Positions 54,203 through 62,841 of a stretch of DNA of 64,000 nt are shown one piece after another. Source of the stretch: JL08 sp963765555 (GTDB taxonomy: Bacteria > Pseudomonadota > Alphaproteobacteria > Rhodobacterales > Rhodobacteraceae); the NCBI GenBank assembly GCA_963765555.1, contig CAVXWX010000012.1, positions 310,001 to 374,000 of the forward strand, read 5' to 3'. Every line of letters starts with the position of its first letter. Position 1 is the first letter of the stretch. Below the pieces are notes generated by a model. That model was not told the DNA's origin. It saw nothing but the letters and a program-made list of their open reading frames with translations, and searched no databases. A program made the position numbers and the translations under genes.

Positions 54203-54886
54203 TTATTCCCCGTCAAGCAGGCCGGACCGGAACAGAATGCCTGCCGCAATCGCACCGACGATGGGCGCGACGATGAACAGCCAAAGCTGTGACATCGCGG
54301 TTCCGCCCACGAAAAGCGCAGGCCCGATGGACCGTGCCGGATTAACCGAAACACCCGTGATGTTGATGCCGACAAGGTGGATCACAACAAGGGTCAGACC
54401 GATGGCCAGACCGGCCATGGCGGCCGGTGCACCTGCGCCTGTTGCGCCCAGAATGACGACGACAAACAGGAAAGTGGCAACCGCTTCGAACAGAAATGCC
54501 GATCCCATGGAATATTCACCATTGTACCCCGCACCCCAACCGTTGTGGCCCAACCCGGAAACCGCCGTATCATATCCGGCAGCCTGGCCCGATACGATCA
54601 TCAAAAGGATCATTGCGGCCACAACAGCGCCAGCCACCTGTGCAATCATGTACGGAATGGCTTCGCCAATTGACATGCGCCCAGCCGCAACCACACCCAG
54701 CGTCACCGCCGGATTGATGTGACAGCCCGACACCGCCCCGATACCATAGGCCATCCCGATCAGCGCCAGACCAAAGGCAAAACTGATACCGGCAAATCCT
54801 ATCAGATCGCCCGCAATCACGGCCGCACCACAGCCGAACAAAACAAGGGTAAATGTACCGATAAACTCGGCGACAGGTTTCTTCAT
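54203..54886 (-). CDS. aqpZ: Aquaporin Z
   Basis: A 227-residue water channel of six membrane helices and two half-helices bearing the NPA motifs: first in CHINPAVTLG (residues 58-60), second in VNPARSIGPALF. The aromatic/Arg selectivity residues of water-selective members are compatible (Phe, His, Arg region). GGAGG sits five bases before the ATG at 54886, making this start clear over the two upstream in-frame ATGs. Monocistronic with a terminator. Confidence 0.95.
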   Translation of the reverse strand: MKKPVAEFIGTFTLVLFGCGAAVIAGDLIGFAGISFAFGLALIGMAYGIGAVSGCHINPAVTLGVVAAGRMSIGEAIPYMIAQVAGAVVAAMILLMIVSGQAAGYDTAVSGLGHNGWGAGYNGEYSMGSAFLFEAVATFLFVVVILGATGAGAPAAMAGLAIGLTLVVIHLVGINITGVSVNPARSIGPALFVGGTAMSQLWLFIVAPIVGAIAAGILFRSGLLDGE

Positions 54887-55087
54887 AATTACCTCCATCA
54901 TGCCGCTTGCTGCGGCTTGTGATCCTGTTTTAGTCCGGCAAGGCCAAATGTCTTGGGGAATTCTTTGTGTAGAATCGCAAAAAAAACGGCCTGCTGGCAA
55001 AAATATCATGCCGGCCTTATCTGCCTGCATCGCGTGGATGAGGTTGCGGCGATATCGGTGATATGATGTTGACAACACCCAAACAAA

Positions 55088-55114
55088 AAAGCCCCGGCGC
55101 GATGCCGGGGCTTT
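55088..55114 (-). terminator. Rho-independent terminator after pnp
   Basis: AAAGCCCCGGC, five-base loop, GCCGGGGCTTT followed on the minus strand by TTTG. Lies 25 bases past the pnp stop. Confidence 0.88.
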
Positions 55115-55138
55115 CTGTTCAGACAAAGAAACGTCGGC

Positions 55139-57275
55139 TTATTCTGCCGCGTTTTCTTCTTTCTTGATCTCTTCACCGGTTTCCTGATCGACCACTTTCA
55201 TCGACAGGCGCACCTTGCCACGATCATCAAAGCCCAACAGTTTGACTTTGACTTCCTGACCTTCCTTCAGAACATCCGACGGATGGTTCAGGCGGCGGTT
55301 TTCGATCTGGGACACGTGCACCAGACCGTCGCGCTTGCCAAAGAAGTTCACGAACGCACCGAAATCGACGATTTTCACAACCGTACCGGTGTAAACCGCG
55401 CCTTCTTCCGGCTCTGCCACGATCGAATAGATCATGTCATAGGCCTTTTTGATGGCTTCGGCATTGGGCGATGCGATCTTGATGATACCGTCGTCGTTGA
55501 TGTCCACTTTGGCACCCGACACTTCGACGATCTCGCGGATCACTTTACCGCCCGATCCGATCACTTCGCGGATTTTATCGGTAGGCACTTGCATGGTTTC
55601 AATGCGCGGTGCGTGGATGCTGAAATCAGCCGCCCCTGTCAGCGCCTTGGACATCTCACCCAGAATGTGGATCCGGCCGTCTTTGGCTTGCGCCAGTGCC
55701 TTTTCCATAATCTCGGGGGTGATGCCAGCAACCTTGATGTCCATCTGCAAGGATGTGATCCCTGCTTCGGTTCCGGCCACTTTGAAATCCATATCGCCCA
55801 GATGGTCTTCGTCACCCAGAATGTCGGTCAGGATCGCATATGATCCGTCGTCTTCCAGGATCAGGCCCATCGCAACACCGGCCACCGGCGCCTTAAGCGG
55901 CACGCCCGCATCCATCATCGACAAGGAACCACCACAGACCGACGCCATCGACGACGATCCGTTGGATTCGGTGATTTCCGAAACAACACGCACAGTGTAC
56001 GGGAAATCGGTCGGGGCAGGCAGAACGGCCTGCAACGCACGCCATGCCAGTTTGCCGTGACCGATCTCGCGACGGCCGGGAGGGCCAACGCGACCCACTT
56101 CGCCCACCGAATAGGGGGGGAAGTTATAATGCAGCAAGAAGTTCGATTTGAAATTTCCGTGCAGCGCGTCGATGAACTGTTCATCATCGCCGGTGCCCAG
56201 CGTGGTTACGACCAACCCCTGGGTTTCGCCGCGCGTGAACAGCGCCGATCCGTGGGTCCGTGGCAACAGGCCGGTTTCGCACACAATCGGGCGCACGGTT
56301 GTTGTGTCGCGACCGTCAATACGCTTGCCGGTTTTCACAACGTCGCCGCGCAAAATGCTGGCTTCCAGCTTTTTCAGGGACGAACCAAGGTTCGCATCGC
56401 CCTGCTGCTCTTCGCTCAACGATGCCAGAATGGCTTCGCGGGCGGCGGCAACGGCGGCGGTGCGCTCTTGCTTGTCCTGAATGGCAAAGGCCGCGCGCAT
56501 GTCTTTCTCGCCTGCTTTCTTCACGGCCTCGTAAAGGTCGGAATAATCGACAGGTTGGAAATCAAACGGTTCTTTCGCGGCGGACTTCGGCCAGTTCGAC
56601 GATCAGGTCAATCACCGGCTGAATGGCATCATGGGCAAACTTCACCGCACCCAGCATCTCTGCTTCGGTCAGTTCGTAAGCTTCAGATTCAACCATCATC
56701 ACCGCATCTTTGGTTCCGGCCACAACCAGATCCAGACGCTGATCGGGGTTCATGCGCAGATTGTGCATGTCATCCACGGTCGGGTTCAGAACATATTCGC
56801 CTTCGGTGAAACCGACGCGGCAGGCCGCGATCGGGCCCATGAACGGCGCGCCGGAAATGGTCAGCGCGGCACTGGCGGCGATCATCGCAACCATATCGGG
56901 ATCATTGACCAGATCGTGCGACAGAACGGTACACATCACCAGAACTTCGTTTTTGAAGCCGGGCACAAACAGCGGGCGAATGGGCCGGTCGATCAGACGG
57001 CTTGTCAGCGTCTCTTTTTCCGACGGGCGCGCCTCGCGCTTGAAAAAGCCGCCGGGCACTTTGCCGGCCGCATAGTATTTTTCGTTATAGTGAACGGTCA
57101 GCGGAAAGAAATCCTGACCGGGTTTTTGGGCGCGCGCATACGTCACGTTCGCCATGACGCTGGTTTCGCCCAGTGTTGCGATGACCGAACCATCGGCCTG
57201 ACGGGCAACTTTGCCCGTTTCCAGTGTCAGCGTTTCTTCGCCCCACTGCATTGATTTTGTTGTTACGTTAAACAT
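55139..57275 (-). CDS. pnp: Polynucleotide phosphorylase, frameshifted
   Basis: The 3'-5' phosphorolytic exoribonuclease of the RNA degradosome. The first RNase PH domain begins MFNVTTKSMQWGEETLTLETG; the second is seen in LFTRGETQGLVVTTLGTG and the GHGKLAWRAL region; the KH domain ETMQVPTDKIREVIGSGGKVI and the S1 domain VYTGTVVKIVDFGAFVNFFG close the protein. The frame changes near 56584 (plus ggcggacttc): one excess base. Removing it gives AEAAAKEPFDFQPVDYSD, the expected linker. Corrected length is about 711 residues. In E. coli it follows rpsO directly; here a Crp/Fnr gene lies between. AGGAAACG precedes the ATG. Confidence 0.93.
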
Positions 57276-57290
57276 CTACGTTTCCTAAAT

Positions 57291-57345
57291 GCGAGCACTC
57301 CCGCCCCTGCGGGTCTCGCGTTTGCATGGCGGCCCCATTGCCGCC
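57291..57345 (-). promoter_or_regulatory. Two leader hairpins before pnp
   Basis: Hairpin 1 (57291-57319): GCGAG and CCCGC arms against GCGGG and CTCGC. Hairpin 2 (57328-57345): GGCGGC, six bases, GCCGCC. They lie 16 bases upstream of the pnp start codon. In E. coli a pnp leader hairpin is cut by RNase III for autoregulation; a like role here is inference. Confidence 0.4.
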
Positions 57346-57482
57346 GACCCCAATCCTGTTCATGCGCCCGGGGTCAAAAGCGTCACGTCTCAGATTGGGG
57401 GCGCATACATCAGTTTGGTGCAGAATGAAAGAGTAGTGTCGGATTGAATTGGATACTTGCCCGCGTGGCAAACGCACGCGGT

Positions 57483-58184
57483 TCAGGCGGCCAGCTCACC
57501 ACCTTGGTTTTCCTGTTGCAGATGATCCTTGAGCGCGGAAATGTCTGCAATTCTGATCTGACGGTTCAGGCTTTTGACACCCAGAGGTTTCAGCCGTCCA
57601 AAGGCGCGCGACAGGCTTTCGGGCCGCATGCCAAGCTTGCCCGCCAGAACAACCTTTTCGAAAGGCAATTCCAGATCGCACCTGTTGTTCTGCGTATCGC
57701 TTAACAGAACCAGAAACTCCAAAAGCCGTTCGGCCCCTGTTTTGACTTTCAATTGCTCGACATCGTTGCGCAGGGCATTCAGATGGCGCGAGGCGGCGGC
57801 CAGAACGATCTGGCTGATTTCGCGATAGGCGTTTTCGCAGTTGCAAATCGCCGAAAGGTCAATGTGCATCACCATGCAATCGCTAAGTGCCTCGACGGAA
57901 GACGGGCTTTTGCCGCCATTCAGGGCCTCAATTTCCTCGAAACTTTGCCCTGCGGTCAACGTGGCTAGCACCGCTTCGTCGCCATTGCGTTGAACACGAT
58001 ACAATTTGACCCAGCCGCTTTGCACAATTTTTAGCGTTTTCGTCTGATCACCCTGCAAACAGATCGTCGCACCCCGAAAATACTTTTGCAGCCGCGATTT
58101 TGCGACGATGCAGCTTCTGACCGCAGGGGACAACTGGTCCAACAACGAAATAGGGGTTCCGGTTGTTGTAAGTGCAGTGTTCAT
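57483..58184 (-). CDS. Crp/Fnr family transcriptional regulator without Fe-S cysteine set
   Basis: A 233-residue regulator. The cyclic-nucleotide-like beta-roll occupies residues 20-120; a long dimer helix follows; the DNA-binding helix-turn-helix (about 174-205, LPFEKVVLAGKLGMRPESLSR) carries Glu189, Ser192 and Arg193, the E-xx-SR recognition pattern of FNR that reads TTGAT. The N-terminal Cys cluster of FNR is absent (Cys only at 25, 42, 103, 114, 116, 169), so it resembles Dnr/NnrR-type factors that sense NO or other signals. A perfect FNR box lies upstream. It sits between rpsO and pnp. Confidence 0.88.
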   Translation of the reverse strand: MNTALTTTGTPISLLDQLSPAVRSCIVAKSRLQKYFRGATICLQGDQTKTLKIVQSGWVKLYRVQRNGDEAVLATLTAGQSFEEIEALNGGKSPSSVEALSDCMVMHIDLSAICNCENAYREISQIVLAAASRHLNALRNDVEQLKVKTGAERLLEFLVLLSDTQNNRCDLELPFEKVVLAGKLGMRPESLSRAFGRLKPLGVKSLNRQIRIADISALKDHLQQENQGGELAA

Positions 58185-58240
58185 TCTGGCTATTCTCTTG
58201 TTCGCTGGATCAAGCCTAGGTTGAAGACCGCAATCCCGAT

Positions 58241-58254
58241 TTGATGTAAATCAA
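58241..58254. promoter_or_regulatory. Perfect FNR-type box before Crp/Fnr gene
   Basis: TTGATGTAAATCAA: exact TTGAT-N4-ATCAA consensus. Its midpoint is about 63 bases upstream of the Crp/Fnr start codon, leaving room for a transcript start near 58206. Suggests activation by an FNR-type factor or autoregulation. Confidence 0.75.
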
Positions 58255-58357
58255 AGTCATCATTCAGGGTGTCGTTCTTTGCCGAATCTGTTTCTATCGG
58301 TCTGAAATCACGCCATTTTTTTTATTGGTTTCTCTTACGTCACCTTGCAAAAAAGCA

Positions 58358-58383
58358 AAACGCCCGCCGTAAGGCGAGCGTTT
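58358..58383 (-). terminator. Rho-independent terminator after rpsO
   Basis: AAACGCCCGCC, GTAA, GGCGAGCGTTT, with TTGC and T-rich sequence after the stem on the minus strand. It separates rpsO from the Crp/Fnr gene and pnp. Confidence 0.78.
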
Positions 58384-58425
58384 CAGATCGGGATAGTCCG
58401 GCAGTTTTTGTACTGGCCGGTTGTC

Positions 58426-58695
58426 TTAACGGCGCAGGCCCAGACGCTTGATCAGGTCCTGATAGCGTGCTTCGTCTTTGGCTTTGGTGTAATCCAGCAA
58501 CTTGCGGCGCAGGGCGACCATTTTCAAAAGGCCACGGCGGCCGTGGTTGTCTTTTTTGTGAGTTTTGAAATGCTCGGTCAGCGTCGCGATGCGCGAGCTG
58601 AGGATGGCAACCTGTACTTCGGGCGAACCTGTGTCGCCTTCTTTGGTTGCATATTCTTTCATGACACGTGCTTTTTCTTCGGCAGTAATCGACAT
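58426..58695 (-). CDS. rpsO: 30S ribosomal protein S15
   Basis: An 89-residue ribosomal protein binding 16S rRNA and bridging to the large subunit. It begins MSITAEEKARVMKEYATKEG and contains DTGSPEVQVAILSSRI and HKKDNHGRRGLLKMVALRRKLLDY, the signature. An AGGAGA site precedes the ATG. A terminator follows before the Crp/Fnr gene, so it is transcribed apart from pnp. Confidence 0.98.
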   Translation of the reverse strand: MSITAEEKARVMKEYATKEGDTGSPEVQVAILSSRIATLTEHFKTHKKDNHGRRGLLKMVALRRKLLDYTKAKDEARYQDLIKRLGLRR

Positions 58696-58946
58696 CGGGG
58701 TCTCCTTTTAAAAAGGTTGATATGAATGGCGCAGGCCGGGATGTCGTCCAGCTCAGGCCCGTGGAGAAGGTCCGCAACAGACAGAATCTGTGGCAGATGC
58801 GGGCGTATAGGGGATAAAACCGACCATTGCAAAGGGTTATTACCTATCCTTTCGGGCGGATCGGCCCGTCTGGCATACACCTGCATCCGGCTGGACGTTT
58901 TTCCCCCGATACGCCATCGTTTCCACAAAAGCCAAGGGAGCGGCAG

Positions 58947-59792
58947 ATGGAACCGATTGTCTTTGTTGCTGTCCTGCTGGCGGCGGCCTTGCACGCGCTT
59001 TGGAACAGTCTGGTCAAGGGCGGGGCCGACAAACATCTTTCGATGTGCGCGGTAGTGTTGGGCCATATGCCCATTGCGCTGTGTGCGGTGTTTTTTGTGC
59101 CATTTCCCGATGTGGCCAGCTTGCCCTATCTTGGGGCAGGCATTGCGCTTCATCTGGGGTACCAGTTTTTTCTGTTGCGCGCCTACCGGTCCGGTGATCT
59201 GACGCAGGTCTACCCGATCGCGCGCGGCGCGGCCCCGCTGATCGTGGCAGGCGTGTCGATCCTGTTTCTGGGTGTCACGCTGCAACCGATGGAACTGCTT
59301 GGCGTCGCGGTGATTGCCGCGGGTATCATCAGTATCAGCCTCGTGCGGCAGGGGGACGGCGCGCGCAATCTGCATGCGGCGCAGCTGGCCTTGGTGACAG
59401 GGTGCTTTATCGCGGCCTATTCCCTTGTCGACGGGATCGGTGCGCGGCTGGCGGGCACGTCGCTGGGGTTTTACAGTTGGCTTTCCATTGGCAACGGCAT
59501 CCTGTTCGCCGCCTTTACCGCGCGGTCAGCCCCGCACCTTTTGCCGCGCGTATTCACAACCGGGCTGCGCACGTTTGTTATCGGCGGGGCTGCGTCGTTC
59601 GTCGCCTATGCGCTGGTGATCTGGGCGTTTACGCAGGCCCCCATCGCGCTGGTCACGGCGCTGCGGGAAACCAGCATCGTGTTCGCGCTTTTGATTGGTG
59701 TCGGATTTCTGAAGGAACGTCTTGATCTGGCCAAAGTGCTGTCCACGATGATCACACTGTTCGGGGCCGCCATTCTGCGGATCGCAAAGTAG
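58947..59792 (+). CDS. EamA/DMT family transporter
   Basis: A 281-residue inner-membrane transporter with ten hydrophobic helices in two EamA repeats. It begins MEPIVFVAVLLAAALHALWN; the second repeat contains YALVIWAFTQAPIALVTALR and ETSIVFALLIGVGFLKERLD. Members export metabolites or amino acids; the substrate is unknown. The ATG at 58947 has GGGAG upstream. It runs against the surrounding minus-strand genes and splits the truB-rpsO side. Confidence 0.9.
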   Translation: MEPIVFVAVLLAAALHALWNSLVKGGADKHLSMCAVVLGHMPIALCAVFFVPFPDVASLPYLGAGIALHLGYQFFLLRAYRSGDLTQVYPIARGAAPLIVAGVSILFLGVTLQPMELLGVAVIAAGIISISLVRQGDGARNLHAAQLALVTGCFIAAYSLVDGIGARLAGTSLGFYSWLSIGNGILFAAFTARSAPHLLPRVFTTGLRTFVIGGAASFVAYALVIWAFTQAPIALVTALRETSIVFALLIGVGFLKERLDLAKVLSTMITLFGAAILRIAK

Positions 59793-59803
59793 CGGCACGG
59801 CCT

Positions 59804-60778
59804 TTATTCCATCTGCAACAGCGCCATAAGCGCTGGCGATGCCGCCCCAGCCAGCACCTGACTATGTGCAATCAGGATAATGGCATCCGAATCCAGATCG
59901 GGCGCGCCGCTGACACGGGCAATGTCCTGACCATTCAATAGAATACGGGCCTCCTGCGGTTGGTTTGCATCCTGTGCAATTTCCAGATGCGGCGCAGCAG
60001 TCGTGGCGTCATCCCAGACGACAATGATCTTGTCGTCCTGCGGGTGGTAATCGACAATGCTGGCGGGTTGTCCACCCGTGATCCAGTCGCCCAGAACAAG
60101 TGTGTCGGCCCCGTCGCCCGATGTTACAACATCGTTTTGACCGGCCAGTATCGTATCATCCCCGCCGCCGCCGTTCAGAAAATCGCGCCCGTTTCCATCG
60201 TCGGACGGGGTTTCGCCATGCACGCCTGACAGAACGTCACTTCCCCATCCGCCGAACAGAGTGTCCTGCCCGTCGCCGCCGACAAGGATGTCGTCACCCA
60301 ATCCGCCGTGCAGCGCATCATTGCCGCTGCCCCCGTCCAGATGGTCCTGCCCATCACCACCCACCAGAACATCGCTGTCCGCATCACCGCGCAAAACATC
60401 ATTGCCATTGTGGCCGTAAATCTGGTCCTGTCCCGCGCCGCCCTGCAAAACATCCTGCCCGTTCTGCCCATTCAGAACATCGTTGCCGGTGTTCCCGTGC
60501 AGCGTGTCGTTCCCGCTGTTGCCGAACAGGTGATCATCGCCGGCGCCGCCTGAAATATGGTCATCACCGCCATAGCCGTTGATCTGGTCGTTCCCGCCCA
60601 GCCCGAACAAAATATCCGCGCCTGCCGTGCCGGACATAATTGCTCCGTCTTCAGACAATGGCGCGATGGGGTCGGTTTCCGGCGTCGTGTCGTCTGGTGT
60701 TTCCGGTTCTTCGCCGGTTGGCACCAGCATAACCGATCCGACAGCAACAAGGCCCAACAGCCCGGCAAGCAAAAACAT
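59804..60778 (-). CDS. RTX-repeat calcium-binding protein with N-terminal membrane anchor
   Basis: A 324-residue protein. An N-terminal membrane helix (FLLAGLLGLVAVGSVMLV) is followed by a Pro/Thr/Asp-rich linker and 15 consecutive glycine-aspartate nonapeptides (for example GGDGQDTLF, GGWGSDVLS) that bind calcium, plus partial ones; the C-terminal 100 residues form a compact domain (GDWITGGQPASIVDY). Unlike exported RTX toxins it has an N-terminal anchor and no visible type I C-terminal signal or type I transporter gene nearby. Start at 60778 is the ATG just before the helix. Function unknown; surface adhesion is plausible. Confidence 0.88.
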   Translation of the reverse strand: MFLLAGLLGLVAVGSVMLVPTGEEPETPDDTTPETDPIAPLSEDGAIMSGTAGADILFGLGGNDQINGYGGDDHISGGAGDDHLFGNSGNDTLHGNTGNDVLNGQNGQDVLQGGAGQDQIYGHNGNDVLRGDADSDVLVGGDGQDHLDGGSGNDALHGGLGDDILVGGDGQDTLFGGWGSDVLSGVHGETPSDDGNGRDFLNGGGGDDTILAGQNDVVTSGDGADTLVLGDWITGGQPASIVDYHPQDDKIIVVWDDATTAAPHLEIAQDANQPQEARILLNGQDIARVSGAPDLDSDAIILIAHSQVLAGAASPALMALLQME

Positions 60779-60888
60779 GACACATATCCCACAACGCAAC
60801 CACCCGCCAAAACTAAGGCATGGCGCGCGTGGATCGGTCAAATGTAATAGTATCAATTGGTTAACACAGATTAACCTTACTTGCGGTC

Positions 60889-61176
60889 TTATTGCTGCGT
60901 GGTATCCATCGAATCCAGAATTTGTGTCGCCCAGTTGCCGAGGATCGGAACAAATTCGACCTGGCTGAGCCACCAGGCAACGACGGATACCAGCAGACTG
61001 GCCCCCAATGCCGTGCCCAGACCAAAGGCAAGCCCGCGCGCAAGCTGAAACCACAACATGCGCCAGAACGAATTGTTGACCCGCAAGAACCGGTGGCTGT
61101 TGAGAGTTTCCAAGGCCTCGGACATCCGGTTCATCGCCTCGGCGGTTGGCATGTCCTGTTGGGTGTGTTCGCTCAT
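60889..61176 (-). CDS. DUF5665 small membrane protein
   Basis: A 95-residue protein starting MSEHTQQDMPTAEAMNRMSE. One membrane segment (LAFGLGTALGASLLVSVVAW) follows a basic, aromatic stretch (HRFLRVNNSFWRMLWFQLAR), the DUF5665 pattern. Function unknown. The ATG overlaps the DUF1643 gene stop (ATGA), so both are coupled. It lies 110 bases before the RTX gene. Confidence 0.8.
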   Translation of the reverse strand: MSEHTQQDMPTAEAMNRMSEALETLNSHRFLRVNNSFWRMLWFQLARGLAFGLGTALGASLLVSVVAWWLSQVEFVPILGNWATQILDSMDTTQQ

Positions 61177-61700
61177 GGTTCGGCTCCGTTCTTGATGCCC
61201 CAGCGTTGTGGCTGCTGGGAATAGGCAATGTACAGCGGATGTTTGGGGTGGCCATCCTTGCTCAGCCCCAGATGAAACACCGGTGTGCCGGTGTTGTGCA
61301 ATAGGGTGGCCATCTGTGCCCCGCGCCCCAGATGGGCGCCATGCGTGCCCCACGCGGCCACGACCTGATCGGCCCAGTGGCATCCTTCAAGTATGGCGGC
61401 GTCGTTTTCCGGCCCCACCGGATCGGCTGCGGCCCGCATCCGGCGGGGATCGGTGTCGCGCCATGCAAAAATATTCGTCACCCGAAACCCGCCAAAGCCC
61501 AAGGCGCGCGCGCGCCGCTCGCACCGTTCCACGGTTGGATCGTTTTGAACTTCGGTTGCGGTGGACGGGTTCAGCATCACAAACATCACGCGCTGGCCGG
61601 TTTCGTCCCAAATGCGGGTCAGGCTATAGCGGTAGCGTTCGCATTCTGAATAAACGGCCACGGACGGGGCATCGCCCTTGGTATGGGTGCGTGTAATCAT
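61173..61700 (-). CDS. DUF1643 domain protein
   Basis: A 175-residue cytoplasmic protein with the DUF1643 signature: YRYSLTRIWDETGQRVMFVM and LNPSTATEVQNDPTVERCER, then GFRVTNIFAWRDTDP. The family has no proved function. ATGA overlap with the DUF5665 gene. The ATG at 61700 (MITRTHTKGD) gives the expected length. Placed after truB but beyond a terminator hairpin. Confidence 0.86.
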   Translation of the reverse strand: MITRTHTKGDAPSVAVYSECERYRYSLTRIWDETGQRVMFVMLNPSTATEVQNDPTVERCERRARALGFGGFRVTNIFAWRDTDPRRMRAAADPVGPENDAAILEGCHWADQVVAAWGTHGAHLGRGAQMATLLHNTGTPVFHLGLSKDGHPKHPLYIAYSQQPQRWGIKNGAEP

Positions 61701-61748
61701 GCCCCGTGTTGTGGCACCCCTGCGCGCGGGGTTCAACGGCAATGAAAA

Positions 61749-61772
61749 ACCGCCCCACAGGAAAGGGGCGGT
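61749..61772 (-). terminator. Hairpin after truB
   Basis: ACCGCCCC, eight-base loop, GGGGCGGT with TTTTTC on the minus strand; ends truB transcription before DUF1643. Confidence 0.75.
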
Positions 61773-61860
61773 CAACCGGTGTGAATGTCAGAACATCGTC
61801 CGGATCACGGTGCCTTGACGGTCTGCAGGCGCACCACATCCTGAAACATTCCACCGGGGG

Positions 61861-62767
61861 TCAGTGCAGAAAAACGCGGCTTGGGTGCAGTTCACCGGCT
61901 TTGTAGACACCCACCGCAACGGCGCGCCCGTCCAGCGACGCCCAGCATTCTTCGCCGTATTCCACATCCGATGCGATCACCATTCCGGGGTTGCCATTGC
62001 GCAGGCGCACCGCGCCTTCCGGGGTGCAGCGCAGTTCCGGCAGATCGGCCAACCCGATTTCCAGCGGTTGCAGATGTTGGTCCAGTTCAGGCGTGCGCGC
62101 GATGGCATCCAGTGCGTCCAGCGTCAGCGCGCCGTCTACCTCGAACGGGCCGGACCAGATGCGCCGCAGTGACACGACATGCCCCAGACAGCCCAGCGCC
62201 TTGCCCAGATCACGCGCAATGGCGCGCACGTAACCGCCCTTGCCACAGGTCATTTCCAACACCGCATGATCCGCATCGGGCCGGTCTGTCAGAACCAGTT
62301 CCTCGACCCAAAGGGGGCGGGCGGCAATGTCCATGGTTTCACCGTCGCGCGCCAGTTTATACGCGCGTTGCCCGTCGATTTTCACAGCAGAAAATTGCGG
62401 CGGCACCTGTTCAATCTCGCCCACAAACGCGGACAGCGCCTGTTTGATCTGGTCGTCGGTCGGGCGCGTGTCGCTTTGTGCGATCACTTCGCCCTCGGCG
62501 TCGTCGGTGTTGGTGGCCTGTCCGAACCTGATCGTTGAAGGTATAGGCCTTCAGCGCGTCGGTGATGTAGGGCACGGTTTTCGTGGCCTCGCCCAGTGCC
62601 ACGGCCAGAACACCGGTTGCATCGGGATCAAGCGTTCCGGCATGGCCTGCCTTTTTGGCGTCGAACGCCCAACGCACCTTGTTCACCACGGCTGTGGATG
62701 TCGGCCCTGCCGGTTTGTCGATCACGACCCAGCCTGAAATGTCGCGGCCCTTGCGTTTGCGTGCCAT
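61861..62767 (-). CDS. truB: tRNA pseudouridine-55 synthase, frameshifted
   Basis: Modifies U55 in the T-loop of most tRNAs. The N-terminal frame gives the catalytic Asp47 in GHAGTLDPDATGVL and reads to KAYTF; the rest (VGEIEQVPPQFSAVKIDGQRAYKLARDGE, GKGGYVRAIARDLG split from here) is in another frame. The switch is near 62533 (plus cctgatcgtt), one base in excess; dropping it gives FNIRFGQATNTDDAEGE, the family sequence. Corrected length about 301 residues. Essential-type housekeeping gene, so error is more likely than decay. Ends at a terminator hairpin. Confidence 0.92.
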
Positions 62768-62841
62768 GTTCTGCCTCTGAATGATTGTCAGGCTGCGCCC
62801 TTACACGCCGTGCCGCAGTGTCGTCAATTCGCGCGACGCGG

